Shown here: positions 1 to 11,585 of the stretch, in pieces | Layout: each line of letters begins with the position of its first letter | How positions within the stretch are numbered: the stretch's first letter is position 1 | Assembly: GCA_964413535.1 (NCBI GenBank) | Contig: CAYPTB010000040.1 | Span: forward strand, 186,001-250,000 | DNA from: CAYPTB01 sp964413535 | Lineage (GTDB): Bacteria; Planctomycetota; UBA1135; GCA-002686595 | Direction of reading: 5' to 3' | Length of the DNA: 64,000 nt | Notes under the pieces: generated by a model | Seen by the model: only the letters and a program-made list of their open reading frames with translations | Database searches by the model: none | What the model was told of the DNA's origin: nothing | Position numbers and translations under genes: made by a program

Positions 1-355
1 GCTCCAGTTCTCGCGCCGCAAAGCTGAGTACGTCGTCGACCTTGCACGCGCGATCGTTTCGGGCGAACTCCCACTCCGGGAACTCGCCCGTGGCTCGGCC
101 GTACACGCCGAACGCGCGCTACTCGCTCGACGCGGTCTCGGTCCCTGGTCGGCGAACTACGTGATGCTGCGCGGGTTCGGTTTCGCGGACTGCCTCCCGG
201 TAGGAGACTCGGGACTCATGCTCTCGTTGAAGGAGTTCTTCGGACTCGCGAGGCGACCGAGTCCCGCCGAAACGCGAGAACGTATGCAACCGTTCCGCCC
301 TTGGCGAAGTCTCGCCTGCCTCCACTTCTGGCATCGACTGGGAGAACCAGGATGA
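1..355 (+). CDS. alkA: DNA-3-methyladenine glycosylase II, AlkA-type (3' part only)
   Basis: Only the last ~117 codons are in the window; the first full codon is at base 2. The reading frame runs without a stop to TGA at 353-355. The translated end carries the HhH-GPD layout: FSRRKAEYVVDLARAI, then a helix-hairpin-helix stretch RRGLGPWSANYVMLRGFGF, then LPVGDSGL, whose Asp is at the place of the catalytic aspartate of AlkA. By family, it removes alkylated purines from DNA as the first step of base excision repair. Its stop overlaps the ATG of the next gene (ATGA at 352-355), so the two alkylation-repair genes are probably translated together. The N-terminal part, possibly with an Ada-like region, is outside the window. 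Confidence 0.85.
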   Translation, partial: LQFSRRKAEYVVDLARAIVSGELPLRELARGSAVHAERALLARRGLGPWSANYVMLRGFGFADCLPVGDSGLMLSLKEFFGLARRPSPAETRERMQPFRPWRSLACLHFWHRLGEPG

Positions 356-849
356 AGCTCTCCACCCACATTTTCTCCACGTCCGTGGGCGAATTGTTCG
401 TTGCGGTGGACGAGGACTCGGCCCTCGTCCAGCTCCAATTCGCGGACGGTCTCTCCCGCGAGGAGCGCGAGGAGCAGCTCTCGCGCCGTGGATACGCGGT
501 TCGCAGGCAGAGGAATGCCTGCAAGGACGTCGAACGGCAGGTGCGCGACTACCTCCGCGGACGGCGACGCGAGTTCGCGCTCGAGCTCGCGCCCGGCGGC
601 ACTCGATTCCAGCGCCGCGTCTGGCAGGAAGTCGCGAAGATCCCCTTCGGTCGAACCGTGAGCTACGGCGAGATCGCGAGGCGTGTGCGGCGCCCGACGG
701 CGGTGCGCGCCGTCGGACGTTGCAATGCGACGAATCCGATCGTGATCATCGTCCCCTGCCACCGCGTGGTCGGTTCGAACGGAAATCTGACCGGATACGG
801 CGGCGGGATAGCGACGAAGCGCGCACTGCTCGAGCTCGAGAGCATCTGA
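352..849 (+). CDS. ogt: Methylated-DNA--[protein]-cysteine S-methyltransferase
   Basis: 165 codons. The suicide acceptor motif PCHRV is present, with Cys136 as the alkyl acceptor, followed by the GSNGNLTGYGGG segment that closes the active site; RAVGRCNATNP before it is the usual DNA-binding/Asn-hinge stretch. The protein takes the alkyl group from O6-alkylguanine onto its own cysteine. An upstream in-frame ATG at 301 exists, but the ATG at 352 is preferred: it overlaps the alkA stop (ATGA) and gives a family-typical length and N-terminus. It forms a two-gene alkylation-repair unit with the upstream glycosylase. Confidence 0.93.
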   Translation: MKLSTHIFSTSVGELFVAVDEDSALVQLQFADGLSREEREEQLSRRGYAVRRQRNACKDVERQVRDYLRGRRREFALELAPGGTRFQRRVWQEVAKIPFGRTVSYGEIARRVRRPTAVRAVGRCNATNPIVIIVPCHRVVGSNGNLTGYGGGIATKRALLELESI

Positions 850-868
850 GCTGCGGGTAGGAACGAAA

Positions 869-895
869 GCGAGCCGGGCCTCGTCACCGGCTCGC
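869..895. terminator. Hairpin between convergent genes, probable bidirectional terminator
   Basis: Perfect 9-bp inverted repeat GCGAGCCGG/CCGGCTCGC with a 9-base loop, lying between the ogt stop and the stop of the convergent gene at 908. There is no clear T run on either strand, so intrinsic termination is plausible but not proven; it may simply protect 3' ends. Confidence 0.5.
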
Positions 896-907
896 CCGGA
901 TTCCGGC

Positions 908-2761
908 CTACTTCAGCAAGATCGACTCGAAGTCACCGTCGTAGACGAGGCTGATGATCGAGCCCGGAGGCACGGCTTGGAGCGTGCGCATCACCACGTA
1001 ATCGTTGCGGAGCGCCAGGACCTCCATCGCCGGCATCACCTTCGAGGAGAAGTCGTCGAAGGACACGATCTCTCCGTCGAAGACGTTCAGCCAGTAGCTC
1101 TTGTCGAAAGCGGGGAGGAAGTCCTCGCTAACGAGGGAGAAGACGATGCGGCCCTTCTTGTCCACGGTGATGTTCGTGATGGCTCTCTTCTCGCGAATGT
1201 CGATCAGGTCGAAGAGGACTTGCCCCACGAACGGACTCTGGGATGACGCTCCGAAGGCGATCAGGGACGGCTTGGTGATCGGGCTGGGGTGAACCAATGA
1301 CGTGTACTTGTTCACGTCGACTCGAAGGAAGCCTGCCGCTTGACGAACGATCAGGTGGAAGTCCTGGAGCGGGTCGACTGGAACGGTCTTCCCGACCGCC
1401 AAGACTTCTGAAGCGCCGGACTGCGCGTCGGAGGACCGAAGCTGGACGTAGCACTTGCCACCAGCCTGCGAGACGAGCGAGACGACGTAGGAAACCGAGT
1501 CCTTCGGCGCCCGCAGAACCACGTCGGCGCTGGACCCAGGCAGCATGCCTACCATGCTTCCCCTGACGATGATCGTCGGCTCTTGGTAGAGGTGCCGCGG
1601 CAGCTTGAACTTGCCTGCGGAAGACATCGCGAGCCTACCGTTCACGATGTGAGTCGAGCTCACCTGGTCGAGAACGAACGGCTCGAGCGCTCCGTCGTCG
1701 AACGACACCGTGTGCGAGAGCTTGTTGGGAGCCTCGAAGTGACCGTAGACATACTCCATCAGCTTCCGGGTGATGCCCGTGAACGTCAGGGGGGAGCTCT
1801 CCGGAACCGTCTTCTTCGGAAAGACGTACCAGCTCCGGATATTGAAGTCGTCTGGGTTTCCACCGGCCTCGTGCAGCTTCCTGAGGCCGTTGATGCTGTT
1901 GAGGAAGAAGAGCGCATCCGATTGACTGCCGCCCTTGCTGTCGTTGACGAACCACCCGAAGCGAAGGCCCAGCTTCCGAACGACCTTCTCGAGCAGCACG
2001 AGCTTCTTCCAACCGCCGGGCGTCTGATCGGTGTAGGTGTAGGGCGAGTCGGCCAGGAAGAACGAGACGTCATGGCCCCGGGCGTGGAGGATCGGCAACA
2101 CGGTCGCGAGCAGATCGGGCAGATTGCCGAGGTGCTTGGGTCCCCACGTCGGGTACTGGCCGACGACGTAGTGGGGAACCGGCTCGATCAGCCCGATCTC
2201 CACCCCGGGCATGAAGCCCACCACTTGGTCGAGGTAGTCCGCCAGTTCTCCGGCCGCGACGTCCCAGGGCATCCCCATGTCCTGGAGCGCATAGCCGAAG
2301 GGCGAGTCGAGCATCAGGACGTCGATCGTGCCGCCGAGATGGGTCCAGCGGCCGTAGCCGGTACCCTCTATCTTCGCGAGAGTCTCACCCGCCTTGGCCC
2401 AGTTGGCGGGATCGGCGCCGCCCGGGAAGTGCCGCAACCCGCCGGCGAACACCCCTACCTCGAGTTGGGCCGACCCGAGGGTGTGGACCGCGTCCTCGAG
2501 GGTGTTGTCGTCCAAGTAGGCGATGTTGAACGGATCGGGACGAAGCGAGTTGACGTGAACCTCGAAGACGTCGCCCTGTCGCTTCACGAGCGGCCACGAG
2601 GCAGCGGGATCGAAGATCTTCTTGTACTCATCGATCCCTCCGAAGAAGCTCGGGCCAACGAAGAAGCGTTTGGGGTTCTGAGCGGCCAGCGAGCTGGAAA
2701 GAGCGACGCCGATCAGCGTGGCGCCCGTGACGCGCAAGCAGAGCCTCGCGTGCGAAGCCAT
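908..2761 (-). CDS. Secreted protein, probable TIM-barrel plus LamG-like domain, function unknown
   Basis: 617 residues. The ATG at 2761 is preceded by GGAGGAGAATC, a good Shine-Dalgarno, which decides the start; a much longer open frame upstream is a high-GC artefact. The N-terminus MASHARLCLRVTG then ALSSSLAAQ is a signal peptide, so the product is exported. Residues ~30-380 read like an alpha/beta barrel of the glycosidase type (GVFAGGLRHFPGG, MGMPWDVAAGELADY, GHDVSFFLADSPY, GLRFGWFVNDSK). Residues ~390-560 look like a beta-sandwich of the LamG/concanavalin kind (HTVSFDDGALEPFVLDQ, DFHLIVRQAAGFLRVDVNKY). I do not recognise a named family or assign catalytic residues. It stands alone between the ogt hairpin and the sigma factor gene. 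Confidence 0.7.
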   Translation of the reverse strand: MASHARLCLRVTGATLIGVALSSSLAAQNPKRFFVGPSFFGGIDEYKKIFDPAASWPLVKRQGDVFEVHVNSLRPDPFNIAYLDDNTLEDAVHTLGSAQLEVGVFAGGLRHFPGGADPANWAKAGETLAKIEGTGYGRWTHLGGTIDVLMLDSPFGYALQDMGMPWDVAAGELADYLDQVVGFMPGVEIGLIEPVPHYVVGQYPTWGPKHLGNLPDLLATVLPILHARGHDVSFFLADSPYTYTDQTPGGWKKLVLLEKVVRKLGLRFGWFVNDSKGGSQSDALFFLNSINGLRKLHEAGGNPDDFNIRSWYVFPKKTVPESSPLTFTGITRKLMEYVYGHFEAPNKLSHTVSFDDGALEPFVLDQVSSTHIVNGRLAMSSAGKFKLPRHLYQEPTIIVRGSMVGMLPGSSADVVLRAPKDSVSYVVSLVSQAGGKCYVQLRSSDAQSGASEVLAVGKTVPVDPLQDFHLIVRQAAGFLRVDVNKYTSLVHPSPITKPSLIAFGASSQSPFVGQVLFDLIDIREKRAITNITVDKKGRIVFSLVSEDFLPAFDKSYWLNVFDGEIVSFDDFSSKVMPAMEVLALRNDYVVMRTLQAVPPGSIISLVYDGDFESILLK

Positions 2762-3337
2762 GATTCTCCTCCGAGGGGAATGCCCGAGCGGGGAAGGCTC
2801 GAGCCGACGTCTCCGGGACAGAGCGTCGTTGCGGGACAAGGTGGTGAACGATCCGGGTTTCGTCGTGATCGCCGCTGGCCGGGGCGGAGACCGTGGGCAG
2901 GACTCCCACACGACGCCATCGAGCATTTTGAGCCGGGTTCGAGATTCGTCAACGGGTCCTGAGGCGTATGTTCGCGGACTTCCTGCCTGGCAGACGGGGC
3001 ACCTCGGCGCCACCCCCCTTGGCCATGCCGGGAGGGCACCTTCGAGGTCGAGAGCGGGTGGCATGCATCCGTTGGGCGCGGCTCGGCCGGTGCTCCGTTT
3101 CGAGCTGCATTCATGACGTCGCGAACCAGGCCCGCGCGCTTTCGGAACCGCCGTCCCGGCCCGTGCTCTTCCCGAGGCTCGCGCCATACTGGACGTCCCC
3201 GCGCGGATCGGTTGCTCGATTTCTCGTGTGCGTACGTCCCTCGACACCCGAGCCTTCCTCGGACGCGCGAGCGGAACCGACCGGTCTGCGACGGGGCGCG
3301 CATCCGTCCGGGAGCAGCATCTCCTTCGCCGTCGCCC
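2762..3337. other. Intergenic region of 576 bases
   Basis: Divergent spacer between the secreted protein gene (minus) and the sigma factor gene (plus). It should hold both promoters, but I cannot point to convincing -35/-10 boxes in such GC-rich sequence. Open frames here have no ribosome site and no recognisable protein. A T-loop-like GGTTCGAGATTC near 2936 was checked and is not part of a tRNA. Confidence 0.5.
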
Positions 3338-4099
3338 ATGAACAACGGCATGACCGACTCGCCCGAACCGGTCCGGCTGCCAGCGCGGCAGCAGGGCTCC
3401 TTCGCGACCACGCGCTGGAGCATGGTCGTGGCCGCGGGTCGCGCGGACACGCCTTCTGCGCTGGTCGCGCTCGAATCGCTCTGCGGAACGTACTGGTACC
3501 CCCTCTACGCGTACGTTCGTCGGCGCGGCTACGACGTGCACGAGGCGGGCGACCTCGTCCAGGGCTTCTTCGCGCGGCTCCTCGAGAAGAAGGACCTCGC
3601 CGGCGCCGATCACGCGCGCGGCCGATTCCGGAGGTATCTGCTGGGATCGCTCAGCCATTTCCTCGCGAACGAGTGCAAGGGCGCTCGAGCGGACAAGCGC
3701 GGAGGAGGCGCACGCGTGCTCTCGCTCGACGTCGAGGAAGCCGAAGGGCGCTTTCGCGTCGAGCCCGTCGAGGAGCGCACCGCGGAGGTCGTGTTCGATC
3801 GGAGCTGGGCCCTCGTGCTGATGGACCGGGCGCTCGCCGACTTGCGCGACGACTACGTCCGCGCCGGTCGTGCGCCGCTGTTCGACGCGGTCGCGCGCTG
3901 TCTCACGGCCGACCACGACGCGCCCTACCGGGACCTCGCGAGCGGGCTCGAGATGTCGGAGGGTGCCTTCAAGGTCGCGGTCCACCGCGCGCGCAAGCGC
4001 TTCGGCGAGTGCCTGAGGCGCGCCATCGCCGACACTCTCGGCGACCCGAGTGAAGTCGAGGACGAGCTCTCCGATCTGTTCGCGGCCCTGGGGAGCTGA
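3338..4099 (+). CDS. ECF-type RNA polymerase sigma factor (kinase-linked group)
   Basis: 253 residues from ATG 3338. The start FATTRWSMVVAAG and the stretch YWYPLYAYVRRRGYDVHEAGDL are the signature of the large ECF-like sigma group that in planctomycetes, acidobacteria and verrucomicrobia sits beside Ser/Thr kinases. QGFFARLLEKKDL, then RGRFRRYLLGSLSHFLANE, is region 2; the C-terminal YRDLASGLEMSEGAFKVAVHRARKRFGE is the region 4 helix-turn-helix. The next gene, 155 bases on, is a transmembrane Ser/Thr kinase, so kinase-dependent control of this sigma factor is the likely logic. In-frame codons extend upstream to 3113, but homology starts only after the chosen Met. Confidence 0.85.
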   Translation: MNNGMTDSPEPVRLPARQQGSFATTRWSMVVAAGRADTPSALVALESLCGTYWYPLYAYVRRRGYDVHEAGDLVQGFFARLLEKKDLAGADHARGRFRRYLLGSLSHFLANECKGARADKRGGGARVLSLDVEEAEGRFRVEPVEERTAEVVFDRSWALVLMDRALADLRDDYVRAGRAPLFDAVARCLTADHDAPYRDLASGLEMSEGAFKVAVHRARKRFGECLRRAIADTLGDPSEVEDELSDLFAALGS

Positions 4100-4254
4100 C
4101 CTCCCGTGCCCGCGCATCGCGCGGAAGGTCGGGATCCGGGCAGTGAGGCGGACGGACGAGCGAGGCATCGAGGCGAAGCCCCGTCGGTAATCGAAGATCG
4201 CGTGTAACCTCCCGCGCGAGGCCCTTCAGTGGGGGGGCGGAGGACAGAAAGCCC

Positions 4255-5496
4255 ATGAACCGACCCCACTCCTGCCCCCGCTGCGGCGTCGCCCTGCCCA
4301 CTGGCCGCGATCCCGACGCACCCTGCCCGCGCTGCCTGCTCGAGCTCGGTTTCCACGAGGGCGAGAGCGCCGCAGCCGGGAGCTCGCCGGCGCCGGCGGA
4401 GCTCGCCCCGCACTTCCCGCAGCTCGAGATCCTCGAGTTGGTCGGCCGCGGCGGCATGGGATCCGTCTACCGCGCCCGCCAGAAGAACCTGCGGCGCGAC
4501 GTGGCCTTGAAGATCCTGTCCATGGAGGCGTCGGGCGACCCCGCCTTCGCGGAGCGCTTCACGCGCGAGGCGCGCGCCCTGGCTTCGCTCTCGCACCCGA
4601 ACGTCAGCGCGGTCTACGACTTCGGCGAGGCCGGCGGGTTCTTCTACCTCGTGCTCGAGTACGTCGACGGCGCCAATCTGCGCCAGATCCTGCGCGCCGG
4701 GCGTCTCTCGCCCCACGAGGCCCTCGCGCTGGTCTCGCAGATGTGCGCGGCGCTGCAGTACGCGCACGAGCACGGCGTCGTGCACCGTGACATCAAGCCC
4801 GAGAACGTGCTGCTCGACAAGACGGGCAAGCTCAAGATCGTGGACTTCGGCCTCGCGAAGATGCTCGGCGTCGCGCCGTCGATCTCGCCGCTCACGCGCT
4901 CGAACCAGGCCATGGGCACGCTGCACTACATGGCGCCCGAGCAGATCGAGCACCCGTTGCAGGTGGATCACCGCGCGGACCTCTTCTCGCTCGGCGTCGT
5001 CTTCTACGAGCTCTTGACGGGCGAGCTGCCGCTCGGGCGCTTCGAGCCGCCCTCGCAGCGCGTCTCCATCGACGTGCGGCTCGACGACGTCGTGCTCAAG
5101 GCGCTCGCGAAGGAGCCGGATCGCCGTTACCAGACGGCGGTCGCGATAAGAACCGACGTCGACGCGATCGCGACGAGCCGCCCGCATCGCGCGCCGCCGC
5201 CCCCGCCGGCTCGCACGAAGAGCTCTGGAGCCCTCAAGGTGGTGGCCGTGGTGGCAGGCATCGGGCTCGTCGTGATGCTGTTCTTCGGCTGTGTCGCCGC
5301 AGCTCTCGCTCTCTTCTTGGGCTACGACCCCGCGTACTCCGGGGAAGCGACCGGCGAACAGAGCTTCGTCACCGATCCGTCCGATGTCGACGCCTACGCG
5401 GTCGACCTCGTCGAGTCGGCCGTCCGAGAGCTGGCCCTGGAATCCGATCGCGCTCCTCCTGTCGACGTCCCGCCCGACGCGGAGGAGCCGCGTTGA
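4255..5496 (+). CDS. Membrane-anchored Ser/Thr protein kinase with N-terminal zinc ribbon
   Basis: 413 residues. The N-terminus has a CPRC...CPRC zinc ribbon (Cys7, 10, 24, 27). The kinase domain spans ~55-310: glycine loop GRGGMGSVY, VALK with Lys86, catalytic HRDIKPEN (His177-Asp179), DFG (Asp197), APEQ, and HRADLFSLGVVFYELLTGE. A Pro-rich linker precedes one transmembrane helix (about 326-356) and a short acidic extracytoplasmic tail of ~55 residues. All catalytic residues are kept, so it should be active. No PASTA repeats are present. Paired with the sigma factor immediately upstream; the short outer tail is too small for a known sensor domain. Confidence 0.92.
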   Translation: MNRPHSCPRCGVALPTGRDPDAPCPRCLLELGFHEGESAAAGSSPAPAELAPHFPQLEILELVGRGGMGSVYRARQKNLRRDVALKILSMEASGDPAFAERFTREARALASLSHPNVSAVYDFGEAGGFFYLVLEYVDGANLRQILRAGRLSPHEALALVSQMCAALQYAHEHGVVHRDIKPENVLLDKTGKLKIVDFGLAKMLGVAPSISPLTRSNQAMGTLHYMAPEQIEHPLQVDHRADLFSLGVVFYELLTGELPLGRFEPPSQRVSIDVRLDDVVLKALAKEPDRRYQTAVAIRTDVDAIATSRPHRAPPPPPARTKSSGALKVVAVVAGIGLVVMLFFGCVAAALALFLGYDPAYSGEATGEQSFVTDPSDVDAYAVDLVESAVRELALESDRAPPVDVPPDAEEPR

Positions 5497-5503
5497 TCTC
5501 GCG

Positions 5504-7957
5504 CTACTCGAGCGCCGTGAGCACCGCTAGACCTTGCGTCGTGTCGCCCGTCGTGTCGAGGTCGATCGGGCCCGGGATGCCGTTCGCGTCGAGCGCGAAC
5601 GTCTGCACCGCCCCGGCCGTTGCGGCGTGCGCGACGTAGAGCACGCGGCCGCTCCCGCCGAGGCGGATCTTGTAGGGCTCGGCTGCGAGCGCACGCACGT
5701 TCACGGACGCGAGAGCGCCGTCGTCCGTCGCGTTCGCCGAGTCCACGTCGATCGTGAAGGTCTGCACGCTGGGTGACACGCCGCGGTTGGAGACGTAGAG
5801 CCGCCGGCCGTCGGGTGAGGCCACGAGGTCGATGGGATCGCCGGAGGTGAAGAAGGGCGAGGAAGCGAGTTCGGTGAGCTCGCCCGTTTCGACGTGGATC
5901 GTGTAGGCCGAGATCGCGTTCGCGGCCCCGAAGCAGGCCACGTAGGCGAAACGCCCGGTTGGATCGACCGCCACGGCGAGCGGCACGTCCTCCGTCGCGA
6001 CGGCCGAGGCGATCGGTGAGATCGTCCCTGCCACGGGATCGATGTCGAAGGCTTGGACGGTGTCGTCGTTGCTGCGCGGGACGTACAAGAAGCGTCCGGT
6101 CGGGTCCACTGCGCCCGCGCCGGGACTCGAGACGGCGCTGATCAGGAACGGGCTGCCGTTCGCCGTGAGCATGCCGTCCGCGGCGACCGTGTACGGGATC
6201 ACTTCGCCGGCCGAGCTGTTCGTGCCGTAGGCGAAGCGTCCCGAAGGATCGAAGTGCAGCGACCAGCTCGACGTGCCGTTCTGTCCGACCATCTGCACCG
6301 AGGTGGGGACGCCTGCCGCGTCGAGCTCGAACACCTCGACCGCGTTCGTGAAGCCTTCGCCGCTGACCGAGTACAGCGCGGGGATGCGCGGATGCACCTC
6401 GAGCCAGTTCGGGAGCATCCCGGTCGAGACCGCCGGCAGCGCGAGCGGCGCGAGCGAGCCGTTCGCGCCGACCGTGAAGGCATCGAGGTCCTCGCTCACG
6501 AAATTGCTCGCGTACAGGAAGCTCGTCCGATACGCGACCGGCGCGAGACCCGGAACCATGACGAGGTCGCTCGGAACCCCGCGCAAGCGCATGCGCTCGA
6601 CGGTCTGGAGGGAAAGCGTGCCGTTCGCGGCGACGTCGAAGAGCGCGAGCTCGTTCCCGACCTGGTCGAGCGCGAACGCGAAGTCGCCGCCGTGGTCCAC
6701 GGCGACGCGCGACGCTCCAACCGAGGCGAAGGTTCCGTTCGAGGTGAGCGTACCCCCGGCCGCGATCGCGAACGATTGCACCGCGCCGCTCGACAGCGCG
6801 ACGAGCAGCGTGTCGCCGTCCGCCGTGATCGCGAGGTCCTCGGGCGCCGTGCCGCCGCTGAGGGGCACCACGGCTCCCACCTGCGTCGGCTCGCCCGTCA
6901 GCGCGTCGATCGAGTAGACGACGACGTCGTCCGAGCCGGCATTGGCGACGTACACGAATTCACCGCCCGGCCGCGCCGCAACCGCTCGCGGCGTATCACC
7001 CGCCAGCGCGCCGACACCCGCGCTGAGCGCGCCGGTCATGGCGTCGATCGAGAAGCTCTGCAGCATGCCGGCCGCGCCGCCGAACGTGACGTACGCGAAG
7101 CGCCCGAGCGGCTCCACGGCGATACGCTCGGCCGAGGAACCGGCGAGGATCGTAGCGGTCGCGAGCGGCGCGAGCGCTCCGTTCCCCGCGATCGTGTACA
7201 TGTGCACGACCGGCGTGCCGAAGTCTGCGCACAGGACGTACGCGAAGCGCAGCAGGGGATCGACGGCGACGTCGAGCGGGCCGGAGCTCGACGCGAAGGG
7301 CGAGCCCGGAACCTCCGTGAGCTCGCCCGTCGTGTCGAGCGCGAAGGCCGACACATCGTCCGAGCCGGAGTTCGCCGTGTAGACGAAGCTCCCGTCGGGC
7401 GCGATGGCCACGGCCAGGGGATCGTCACCGGTCGGAGCGTAGTTCTCGTGGCGCAGGAAGCCGTTCGAGGAGTCGAGCGAGGTCACGGAGAGCGTGTCGT
7501 CGAACGAGTTCGTCGCGAGCAGGAAGCGGCTCGCGGGCGGCGGCGCGACGTTGATCGCGAGCGCGACGGAGACCGTGCTCGTTCCGTCCGTCGCCTCGAT
7601 CGTGACGGCTTGCGGACCGTCCGTGGCCGCCAACGGCCGCCCGCTGATCACGCCCGTCGTGGCGTCGAGCTCGAGGCCCGCAGGCAGCTCGCCGGCGGTG
7701 ATCGAGTAGGCGTTGGCCGGGATGACGACGGTCGGCATCACCGACGCGATCGCGAAGCCGACGCGCAAGTCGGAAAACATGTAGGAGAGTCCACCACCCC
7801 CGCCACTGCCGCTGCTGCCGCTGCTGCAGCCCTGGATGATCCACCCGAGGCCCACGGCGAGGGCGAGCGCGAGGAGCCGCGCGCGGCTCGTGCCGAAGGA
7901 CGCGGACGGCCGCTGGCCGGTCGCGGGAACGCGGCAATCGCGAGGGATACGCTGCAT
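5504..7957 (-). CDS. Beta-propeller lipoprotein with N-terminal putative Ig domain
   Basis: 817 residues. The start at ATG 7957 is supported by AGGAG seven bases upstream. Residues 1-45 are a lipoprotein signal (LLALALAVGLGWIIQGCSS). A Gly/Ser stretch is followed by a He-PIG/putative Ig domain (SITAGELPAGLELDATTGVI). Then come about a dozen 50-55-residue blades of the lactonase/YVTN type, each with a PDGSFVYTANSGSDDVSAF-like core (e.g. DPTGRFAYVACFGAANAI, SPDGRRLYVSNRG). By fold this is a seven-bladed or double propeller; a 6-phosphogluconolactonase activity should not be assumed for an exported repeat protein. The convergent end lies 7 bases from the kinase stop. Confidence 0.85.
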   Translation of the reverse strand: MQRIPRDCRVPATGQRPSASFGTSRARLLALALAVGLGWIIQGCSSGSSGSGGGGGLSYMFSDLRVGFAIASVMPTVVIPANAYSITAGELPAGLELDATTGVISGRPLAATDGPQAVTIEATDGTSTVSVALAINVAPPPASRFLLATNSFDDTLSVTSLDSSNGFLRHENYAPTGDDPLAVAIAPDGSFVYTANSGSDDVSAFALDTTGELTEVPGSPFASSSGPLDVAVDPLLRFAYVLCADFGTPVVHMYTIAGNGALAPLATATILAGSSAERIAVEPLGRFAYVTFGGAAGMLQSFSIDAMTGALSAGVGALAGDTPRAVAARPGGEFVYVANAGSDDVVVYSIDALTGEPTQVGAVVPLSGGTAPEDLAITADGDTLLVALSSGAVQSFAIAAGGTLTSNGTFASVGASRVAVDHGGDFAFALDQVGNELALFDVAANGTLSLQTVERMRLRGVPSDLVMVPGLAPVAYRTSFLYASNFVSEDLDAFTVGANGSLAPLALPAVSTGMLPNWLEVHPRIPALYSVSGEGFTNAVEVFELDAAGVPTSVQMVGQNGTSSWSLHFDPSGRFAYGTNSSAGEVIPYTVAADGMLTANGSPFLISAVSSPGAGAVDPTGRFLYVPRSNDDTVQAFDIDPVAGTISPIASAVATEDVPLAVAVDPTGRFAYVACFGAANAISAYTIHVETGELTELASSPFFTSGDPIDLVASPDGRRLYVSNRGVSPSVQTFTIDVDSANATDDGALASVNVRALAAEPYKIRLGGSGRVLYVAHAATAGAVQTFALDANGIPGPIDLDTTGDTTQGLAVLTALE

Positions 7958-8451
7958 GCGGATTCTCCTGGGACTCGGGTAGCGCCCGGAGAGCGGCTCC
8001 GGGACGAACGCAAGCCTCCCAGGCCCGCGCACGCTCCCTTATCGTAGGGAGCGCAGTCCGGATACACATTCCATCTACCCCGACAGGGACAGGGATCCGC
8101 GCCCGGAACCCGAGCCGAAGCGCGCGCCCGACCCCCCCGGGCCGGGCGCGCTCTCTCCGAAAGGACGACCGGCTTCGATCCGCACGAGTGACACCTGTCC
8201 GGTCGCCCCCGTGCCCCCGCACGGTGCAGGACATCCGCAGGGCGCCCGCCAGCCGGCTCAGGCTTCTCCGGGAAATGGGCGAGCGACGCCGACTCGCACG
8301 AAGCGGCCAAGGCCCCTACGGCTACGGCGCGCTACGCAGTCCTACCCGAATCGCGGCGGCGGAGCGCGTGGCTAGAATCCCCCCCCTCCATCTCCACGGC
8401 GGTCCCCCCCCGAGCCGGATCGCGGAGCCCCTCGCCCCCAAGGTCGTCCCC
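7958..8451. other. Intergenic region of 494 bases
   Basis: Divergent spacer between the beta-propeller lipoprotein and gcvP. It is expected to contain the promoters of both. I looked for a glycine riboswitch upstream of gcvP and did not find the conserved paired-aptamer elements. No supported ORF: the open frame that enters gcvP from 8188 lacks homology before codon GTG 8452. Confidence 0.45.
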
Positions 8452-11367
<2,916 letters not shown>

Positions 11368-11585
11368 GCTGCCTGGGCCCGTCCGGCGGGCGGGTCCGGT
11401 CGCAAGGAACCCGCGCGGCGGCGGCGATCGACGCTCATGCGGTAGGTTGGTCCACGGATCGGCGCTCTCCCACGACCGGCATGCAGCATGCGTTCGACGA
11501 GGCTCCGAGCACGGTCCGCCGCCCGCGATTCGGCGGGCCGGCGAGCGCCGCGAACGACGACACGAAGATGCCCCGAGGAATCGAG

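Noticed and set aside
2925..2960. Possible tRNA T-loop (GGTTCGAGATTC)
   Set aside because: The flanks do not form a T-stem, and no acceptor, D or anticodon arms fit upstream.
8150..8451. Glycine riboswitch ahead of gcvP
   Set aside because: The conserved aptamer segments were not found in this spacer; GC-rich pairing alone is not evidence.
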